From positions 1 through 9,580 of the forward strand of contig JADDPR010000388.1 of NCBI GenBank assembly GCA_016781775.1: a stretch of 9,580 nucleotides of DNA, in the 5' to 3' direction. The stretch is from Rubrobacter sp. (GTDB taxonomy: Bacteria > Actinomycetota > Rubrobacteria > Rubrobacterales > Rubrobacteraceae). The first letter of the stretch is position 1; every line of letters starts with the position of its first letter. The notes beneath the pieces are model-generated. The model saw only the letters and a list, made by a program, of their open reading frames with translations, was not told the origin of the DNA and did no database searches. The translations under genes were made by a program, and so were the position numbers. Positions 5,269 to 9,580 of this stretch are shown here, in pieces.

Positions 5269-6498
5269 ATGATGAATAAAAATGCAGGAATCGGAATAAG
5301 CCCCGTCGGGGGCGGCGCGGCGGCGGCGAAGGGGTTCGTGGCAGCGGGGGTTGCTTGCGGGGTGCGGTACGAGGGGCGGCGGGATCTGGGCCTGCTGTTC
5401 TCGGAGGTTCCCGATTGCACGGCGGCTTTCGTGAGCACGACGAACGTCTTGAAGGCGGCGCCGTTGATCGTGACGCGGGAGGCGGTCGAGGGCGGCGGCG
5501 TGCGGGCGGTCGTCGTGAACAGCGGGATCGCCAACGCGGCGACGGGGAAAAAGGGCGCGGAGAACGCGCGCCGGATGCAGGCGCTCGTCGCGGAGGAGGT
5601 CGGGGTCGGGGCCGGCGAGGTGGCGGTGGCTTCGACCGGCGTGATCGGAGAGCACCTCCCCATGGACCGCGTCGAGGCCGGGATAAAGAGCGCCGCGGCG
5701 GGTCTGGGGCCGGACGGTACCCCCTTCGCCGAGGCCATCCTAACTACGGACACGCGCACCAAGGAGGCCGCGGCGACGGTCGAGGTCGGCGGGGCGACGG
5801 TCACCGTCGGGGGGACGGCCAAGGGGAGCGGCATGATCCACCCGAACATGGCGACCATGCTCGCCTTCGTCACCACCGACGCGGCGGTCGAGGAGGGCTG
5901 CTTGCGAGAGACCCTGAGCCGCGCCACCAAGCGCACCTTCAACCGCGTCACCGTCGACGGCGACACCTCCCCCAACGACATGGTGCTCCTCCTCGCCAAC
6001 GGGGCCGCGGGGAACGGGATCGTCACGCAGGACTCCCCCGGTTATGGGGCGTTTGCGGGGGCCGTCGAGTCGGTCATGCGGGAGCTGGCCAAGGAGATCG
6101 CGCGGGACGGCGAAGGCGCGACGAAGCTCGTCGAGGTCGCCGTCGAGGGGGCGAAGAGCGAGGAGTCGGCGGCGAGGCTCGCGAGGTCGGTCGTCGGGAG
6201 CAGCCTCGTCAAGGCGGCGGCACACGGCGAGGACGCGAACTGGGGGCGGGTCCTCACGGCGATGGGCTACTCCGGCGAGGACTTCGACCCGGACGGCGTG
6301 GAGCTCTTCTTCGGGCCGGTGAAGGTCTTCGGGGGGGGAGCCCCCACGCCGCACGACCCGGCGGAGGCAAACGCCGCTCTTGCGGGGGACGAGGTCGTCA
6401 TCGTGGCGCGGCTCTCCCAGGGAGAGGCTTCGGCGACGGCTTGGGGCTGCGACCTGAGTTACGAGTACGTCAAGATCAACGGGAGCTACCGCTCGTGA
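5269..6498 (+). CDS. argJ: Glutamate N-acetyltransferase / ornithine acetyltransferase
   Basis: This 409-aa enzyme moves the acetyl group from N-acetylornithine to glutamate, closing the cyclic pathway; some members also use acetyl-CoA to make N-acetylglutamate. It is made as a precursor that cuts itself before a Thr nucleophile. Here that site is GTAKGSGMIHPNMATML (182-198), with Thr196 as the predicted new N-terminal residue of the beta chain. Other signatures are VVNSGIANA (82-90), VASTGVIGEHLPM (120-132) and the C-terminal CDLSYEYVKINGSYRS. ATG at 5269 is the first possible start and is directly followed by a second ATG. There is no Shine-Dalgarno, and the upstream promoter predicts a leaderless message. 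The first codons (ATG ATG AAT AAA AAT GCA) are AT-rich, unlike the rest of the gene, because they hold an ARG box. Whether it is bifunctional cannot be told from sequence alone. The next gene overlaps its stop codon. Confidence 0.97.
   Translation: MMNKNAGIGISPVGGGAAAAKGFVAAGVACGVRYEGRRDLGLLFSEVPDCTAAFVSTTNVLKAAPLIVTREAVEGGGVRAVVVNSGIANAATGKKGAENARRMQALVAEEVGVGAGEVAVASTGVIGEHLPMDRVEAGIKSAAAGLGPDGTPFAEAILTTDTRTKEAAATVEVGGATVTVGGTAKGSGMIHPNMATMLAFVTTDAAVEEGCLRETLSRATKRTFNRVTVDGDTSPNDMVLLLANGAAGNGIVTQDSPGYGAFAGAVESVMRELAKEIARDGEGATKLVEVAVEGAKSEESAARLARSVVGSSLVKAAAHGEDANWGRVLTAMGYSGEDFDPDGVELFFGPVKVFGGGAPTPHDPAEANAALAGDEVVIVARLSQGEASATAWGCDLSYEYVKINGSYRS
5271..5288 (+). promoter_or_regulatory. 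Near-consensus ARG box inside the first codons of argJ
   Basis: GATGAATAAAAATGCAGG matches the Bacillus-type ARG box consensus CATGAATAAAAATKCAAK at 16 of 18 positions (consensus recalled, comparison done by eye). It spans codons 1-7 of argJ and lies immediately downstream of the predicted transcription start, so bound ArgR would block the argJBDF promoter. Its centre is 73 bp from that of the argC-side box. Confidence 0.8.
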
Positions 6499-7277
6499 GC
6501 GCCGCGATGAAGCCCTCGACGAAGCCGGTCGTCGTGAAGATCGGGGGTGGGGCGCTGGCGGGGGGGGCGCTGGAGGACCTGCCGGGCCTGCTCGCCGGGG
6601 GTGTCCCCGTCGCGCTCGTGCACGGCGGCGGCAAGCAGCTCACCCGGATGCTCGACGCCCTCGACATCCCGACCGAGTTCCGCGAGGGCTTGAGGGTGAC
6701 GGACGAGCGGGCGATGGCCGTCGCCGAGATGGTCTTCGCGGGCGAGGTCAACAAGGGGCTCGTCCGGGAGCTCTACGCCCTCGGGGTGCCGGCGGCCGGC
6801 ATCTCCGGGATCGACGGCCCGACCTTACGCGTCGAGCCCATCCCGAACCTCGGGCGCGTCGGGAGCGTGAAGGAGGTCGACGGGAGCCTCGTCGAGGCGA
6901 TGTGGGCCGGGGGGTTCGTTCCGGTGGTAGCGCCGGTGGGCCTGGGGCCGGAGGGCGCTTACAACGTCAACGCCGATGCGGCCGCGGCCGCGCTCGCCGT
7001 GGGCTTGGGGGCGAGGCACCTGTTCTTTCTGACGGACGTGGACGGGCTGCTCGCGGAAGGGGAGGCGGTGCCCGCTCTCGCGCCGGAGGAGTGCGAGGGG
7101 TACGTCGAGAAGGGCCTCGCGGTCGGTGGGATGGTCCCGAAGCTCCGGTCGGCGGCGGAGGCCGCGCGGGGGGGCGTGGAGGCCAGGATCGTCAACGGCA
7201 ACAAGAAGGGTACGCTCGCGGGCGCGGTAGCCGGGGAGCGTGTCGGAACTTTGATCTCGGAAGGAGTCGCGGCATGA
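6495..7277 (+). CDS. argB: Acetylglutamate kinase
   Basis: This enzyme phosphorylates N-acetylglutamate with ATP, the second pathway step. The amino-acid-kinase fold shows as VVVKIGGGAL (12-21), LVHGGGKQLTRML (41-53), FREGLRVTDERAM (62-74), NVNADAAAAALA (158-169), FFLTDVDGLL (177-186) and GGMVPKLRSA (211-220), with the final RIVNG strand. At 260 aa it is the short form. Only about 11 residues precede the first strand, so it lacks the N-terminal helix found in arginine-inhibited kinases such as that of Thermotoga. GTG at 6495 is chosen: it overlaps the argJ stop as GTGA, has GGGAG nine bases upstream and fits operon coupling. ATG at 6507 (four residues shorter) is a realistic alternative. The argD start overlaps its TGA. 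The related LysZ of lysine synthesis is unlikely given the neighbours. Confidence 0.96.
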   Translation: MSAAMKPSTKPVVVKIGGGALAGGALEDLPGLLAGGVPVALVHGGGKQLTRMLDALDIPTEFREGLRVTDERAMAVAEMVFAGEVNKGLVRELYALGVPAAGISGIDGPTLRVEPIPNLGRVGSVKEVDGSLVEAMWAGGFVPVVAPVGLGPEGAYNVNADAAAAALAVGLGARHLFFLTDVDGLLAEGEAVPALAPEECEGYVEKGLAVGGMVPKLRSAAEAARGGVEARIVNGNKKGTLAGAVAGERVGTLISEGVAA

Positions 7278-8503
7278 GCGCATTGATGGAGACTTACAAG
7301 CGGATGAACATCGCCCCGAAGGGCGGGCGCGGGTCCTGGCTCTTCGACCAGAACGGCGACCGCTACCTCGACTTCATCGCGGGCATCGCGACAAACTCCC
7401 TCGGCCACGGCCACCCGGCGCTCGTCGGGGCTATACGGAGCCAGGCAGGCGAGCTCATGCACTGCTCGAACCTCTACCGGGAGCCCTTGCAGGCCGAGGT
7501 CGCCGGGATGCTCACCGCCGCGACGGCTTTCGATCGGGTCTTCTTCTGCAACTCCGGCGCCGAGGCCGTCGAGGGCGCCATAAAGCTCGCCCGCAAGCAC
7601 GCTTTCGAAAACGTGGGCCCCGAGAAGCACGAGGTCCTGACCTTCTCCAAGTCCTTCCACGGACGGACCTACGGCGGCCTGACCGCCACCGCCCAGGAAG
7701 CCTACAAGACGGGCTTCGGCCCCATGCTCCCCGGCTTCGTCCACGCCCCCTTCGGGGACCTCTCGGCGGCGCGGGAGGCCGTAGGGCCTCAGACCGCGGC
7801 GATACTCGTCGAGCCCCTTCAGGGCGAGGGCGGCATCAACGAGGCGCCGGAGGGGTTCCTGGAGGGCTTGCGCGAGCTCTGCGACGAGCACGGCGCCCTA
7901 CTTATCTTCGACGAGGTCCAGACCGGGGCGGGGCGGACCGGGCATTTGTACGCGTACCAGGGGACGGACGTCGTCCCGGACGTGATCACGAGCGCCAAGG
8001 GCCTCGGCGGCGGCTTCCCCGTCGGTGCCGTACTCGCGAAGGAGGAGTACGCGGTGCTCTCCCCCGGCGACCACGGCTCGACCTACGGCGGGAACCCGCT
8101 CGCGATGGCGGCGGTCAAGGCCGTCCTTGGGGTCGTGGACGATCCGGCCTTTCTGGAAGAGGTGCGGTTCAAGGGCAAGATCCTGAAGAACGCCCTCGCC
8201 ACCCTCGCCGAGGGGGTGCCGGGCGCCGAGGTGCGCGGCGAAGGTCTCCTGCTAGGATTCGACCTCGGCGACGCCGAAAAGACCAAGGCAGTCTTCGAGC
8301 GGTGCATCGAGGCCGGGGTGCTCGTCAACATCGTCGGGGGGACGACCATAAGGCTCGCCCCACCCCTCACCGTGACGCGCGGCGAGATCCGCCAGGCCCT
8401 CGACACCCTGCGCGACGCCGTCGGTGCCGTCTTCGGCGGTAACGGGTCCAAGGAGACCCCCGCCCTCTCCTCCGCCGCGCGGCCGCAGTCGGCCGTAGCT
8501 TAA
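7274..8503 (+). CDS. argD: Acetylornithine aminotransferase
   Basis: This 409-aa, PLP-dependent class III aminotransferase converts N-acetylglutamate semialdehyde and glutamate to N-acetylornithine. Many ArgD enzymes also serve lysine synthesis as succinyldiaminopimelate aminotransferase. Visible motifs are GIATNSLGHGHP (37-48), FCNSGAEAVEGAIKLARK (91-108), FHGRTYGG (128-135), the PLP-contacting IFDEVQTGAGRTG (211-223) and the Schiff-base Lys242 in ITSAKGLGGGFPVGA, followed by GSTYGGNPLA. The ATG at 7274 overlaps the argB stop as ATGA and has AAGGAG seven bases upstream. The last ~20 residues (GGNGSKETPALSSAARPQSAVA) are a low-complexity tail beyond the usual fold and look like a dispensable extension. 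Confidence 0.97.
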   Translation: MSALMETYKRMNIAPKGGRGSWLFDQNGDRYLDFIAGIATNSLGHGHPALVGAIRSQAGELMHCSNLYREPLQAEVAGMLTAATAFDRVFFCNSGAEAVEGAIKLARKHAFENVGPEKHEVLTFSKSFHGRTYGGLTATAQEAYKTGFGPMLPGFVHAPFGDLSAAREAVGPQTAAILVEPLQGEGGINEAPEGFLEGLRELCDEHGALLIFDEVQTGAGRTGHLYAYQGTDVVPDVITSAKGLGGGFPVGAVLAKEEYAVLSPGDHGSTYGGNPLAMAAVKAVLGVVDDPAFLEEVRFKGKILKNALATLAEGVPGAEVRGEGLLLGFDLGDAEKTKAVFERCIEAGVLVNIVGGTTIRLAPPLTVTRGEIRQALDTLRDAVGAVFGGNGSKETPALSSAARPQSAVA

Positions 8504-8517
8504 GAGGACGGGAACAC

Positions 8518-9471
8518 GTGTACCCGACGCAGCAGGATAGCCCGTCGGACCCCTCGCCCCTCGCCGGGCGCGACTGCCTGACGCTGGCGGAGTTCAGCCC
8601 CGACGAGGTCCGGCTCGTCCTCGACCAGGCGGTAAGGCTCAAGTCCTTGCGCAAAAGCCGCATCCCCTTCAGGGCGCTCTTCGGCAAGACGCTCGCGATG
8701 GTCTTCCAGAAGCCCTCCAACAGGACCCGCGTCTCCTTCGAGGTCGGTATGTACCAACTCGGCGGCCACGCGCTGCACATAAGCCCCGAGGAGATCCAGA
8801 TAGGCAAGAGGGAGACGCCCTCCGACACCGGCCGCGTCCTCGCACGCTACATCGACGCCATCATGGTCCGAACCTTCGACCACGACGACCTCGCGGAGCT
8901 CGCCCGAGCCGCCGACGTCCCCGTCATAAACGGCCTCTCCGACCTCCACCACCCCTGCCAGGCCCTCGCCGACCTCCTGACGGTCCGCGAGGAGGTCGGC
9001 GAGATCGAAGGCACGAAGATCGCCTACGTCGGCGACGGCAACAACGTCGCCCACTCCCTCGCCATAGGCTGCGCCCTCACCGGCGCCGAGCTCACCATCG
9101 CCCACCCCGAAGGCCACGCTCCGGACAAAAAGGTCACGGAGCTTGCCTCGTCTCTGGGCACCCCCCCGTCCCTCACCGAGGACCCACGCGAGGCCGTCGA
9201 GGGAACACGGGTCGTCTACACCGACGTCTGGGCGAGCATGGGACAGGAGGCCGAGGCCGAGGAGCGCAGGGAGAAGTTCGCCCCATACCAGGTGAACGAG
9301 GAGCTCATGGCCCACGCAGCCGACGACGCCATCTTTCTCCACTGCCTGCCGGCCCATCGGGGCGAGGAGGTAACGGCTGGCGTCATAGACGGCCGGAGAA
9401 GCCGCGTCTTCGACCAGGCCGAGAACAGGATGCACGCGCAGAAGGCGCTGTTGTACCTGCTTCTCGGTTAG
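8518..9471 (+). CDS. argF: Ornithine carbamoyltransferase
   Basis: This 317-aa anabolic-type enzyme forms citrulline from ornithine and carbamoyl phosphate. The carbamoyl-phosphate loop is FQKPSNRTRVSFE (63-75), with SNRTR in place of the commoner STRTR; the phosphate-binding Ser, Arg, Thr and Arg are kept. Further markers are HHPCQALADLLT (144-155), YVGDGNNVAHSL (170-181), DVWASMGQE (236-244) for ornithine, and HCLPAHRGEEV (275-285) with the active-site Cys276. GTG at 8518 is the start: GAGG lies ten bases upstream, 14 bp after the argD stop, and no later start keeps the N-terminal helix. It is the last gene of the rightward operon seen here and is followed by a long hairpin. A catabolic (arginine deiminase) role is unlikely because no arcA or arcC is nearby. 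Confidence 0.96.
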   Translation: MYPTQQDSPSDPSPLAGRDCLTLAEFSPDEVRLVLDQAVRLKSLRKSRIPFRALFGKTLAMVFQKPSNRTRVSFEVGMYQLGGHALHISPEEIQIGKRETPSDTGRVLARYIDAIMVRTFDHDDLAELARAADVPVINGLSDLHHPCQALADLLTVREEVGEIEGTKIAYVGDGNNVAHSLAIGCALTGAELTIAHPEGHAPDKKVTELASSLGTPPSLTEDPREAVEGTRVVYTDVWASMGQEAEAEERREKFAPYQVNEELMAHAADDAIFLHCLPAHRGEEVTAGVIDGRRSRVFDQAENRMHAQKALLYLLLG

Positions 9472-9505
9472 AGAGCCTCAGAAGTAGTAACACCATCTCG
9501 AGGGT

Positions 9506-9555
9506 ACTCCCTTACCTCCCACGCATGCTACCATCCGCGTGGGAGGTAAGGGAGT
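9506..9555 (+). terminator. Perfect 19-bp inverted repeat after argF
   Basis: ACTCCCTTACCTCCCACGC (9506-9524) is exactly repeated in reverse complement at 9537-9555, with a 12-nt loop. It begins 34 bases after the argF stop codon, so a role in ending the argJBDF transcript is the simplest reading. There is no T-run directly after the stem (GAAATCTAG follows), and the stem is longer and more perfect than a terminator needs. A repeat element or regulatory hairpin for the gene to the right is possible. Confidence 0.6.
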
Positions 9556-9580
9556 GAAATCTAGTAAGTCTATTTTGACC

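Noticed and set aside
5188..5655. N-terminal extension of argC
   Set aside because: The frame is open but runs antisense to argJ and through the operator region; the Shine-Dalgarno and Rossmann motif fix the start at 5187.
5355..6494. Upstream extension of argB
   Set aside because: Arg/Gly-rich out-of-frame reading of argJ; argB proper begins at the GTGA overlap with the argJ stop.
8500..9435. Minus-strand open frame of 311 codons
   Set aside because: Antisense of argF with no recognisable domain.
9575..9580. TTGACC at the right edge as a -35 box
   Set aside because: The -10 region and any gene lie outside the window, so it cannot be supported.
1..9580. CRISPR arrays, tRNA/rRNA genes, transposases, phage genes
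   Set aside because: No regularly spaced direct repeats, tRNA-like cloverleaf, or mobile-element proteins were found; apart from the edge gene and macrodomain the window is metabolic operon DNA.

Overview
The window is GC-rich DNA with strong G/C preference at third codon positions. Start codons are mixed (GTG and TTG beside ATG), ATGA/GTGA overlaps occur inside the operon, and one transcript start appears leaderless. Together with the protein types this suggests a high-GC actinobacterium, possibly of the deep-branching Rubrobacter/Thermoleophilia type. That placement is an inference from style, not a database match.

Layout. Positions 1-720 (+) hold the 3' part of a secreted-type M23 metallopeptidase gene cut by the left edge. 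A convergent intergenic region with two hairpins (748-783, 814-831) separates it from a macrodomain gene (838-1380, -). From 1501 to 9471 the window is an almost complete arginine biosynthesis locus built as two divergent operons around an 81-bp AT-richer intergenic region (5188-5268). The leftward operon is argC - argR - GNAT/ACT fusion - argG. The rightward operon is argJ - argB - argD - argF. A perfect 19-bp hairpin (9506-9555) follows argF.

How the genes work together. ArgJ recycles the acetyl group from acetylornithine to glutamate. ArgB, ArgC and ArgD convert N-acetylglutamate to N-acetylornithine, ArgF makes citrulline, and ArgG makes argininosuccinate. argH, carAB and a classical argA are not in the window. 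ArgR is encoded inside the regulated operon. Two ARG-box-like operators flank the divergent promoter region. One covers the ribosome binding site of argC. The other is nearly a perfect consensus match and lies in the first codons of argJ, just downstream of a canonical -35/-10 promoter that would produce a leaderless argJ mRNA.

The most interesting part is the argR - GNAT/ACT pair. A GNAT acetyltransferase is fused to a tandem ACT module of the COG3603/CASTOR-like type, a family whose animal members sense arginine. It begins with a TTG codon directly after, and in the same frame as, the TAG stop of argR. The neighbouring ArgR has lost parts of the usual arginine-binding signature (GLDT instead of GDDT, RDG instead of PG), and ArgB lacks the N-terminal extension linked to arginine inhibition. 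This supports a testable hypothesis that arginine sensing in this locus has partly moved to a new GNAT-ACT protein, possibly a non-classical N-acetylglutamate synthase.
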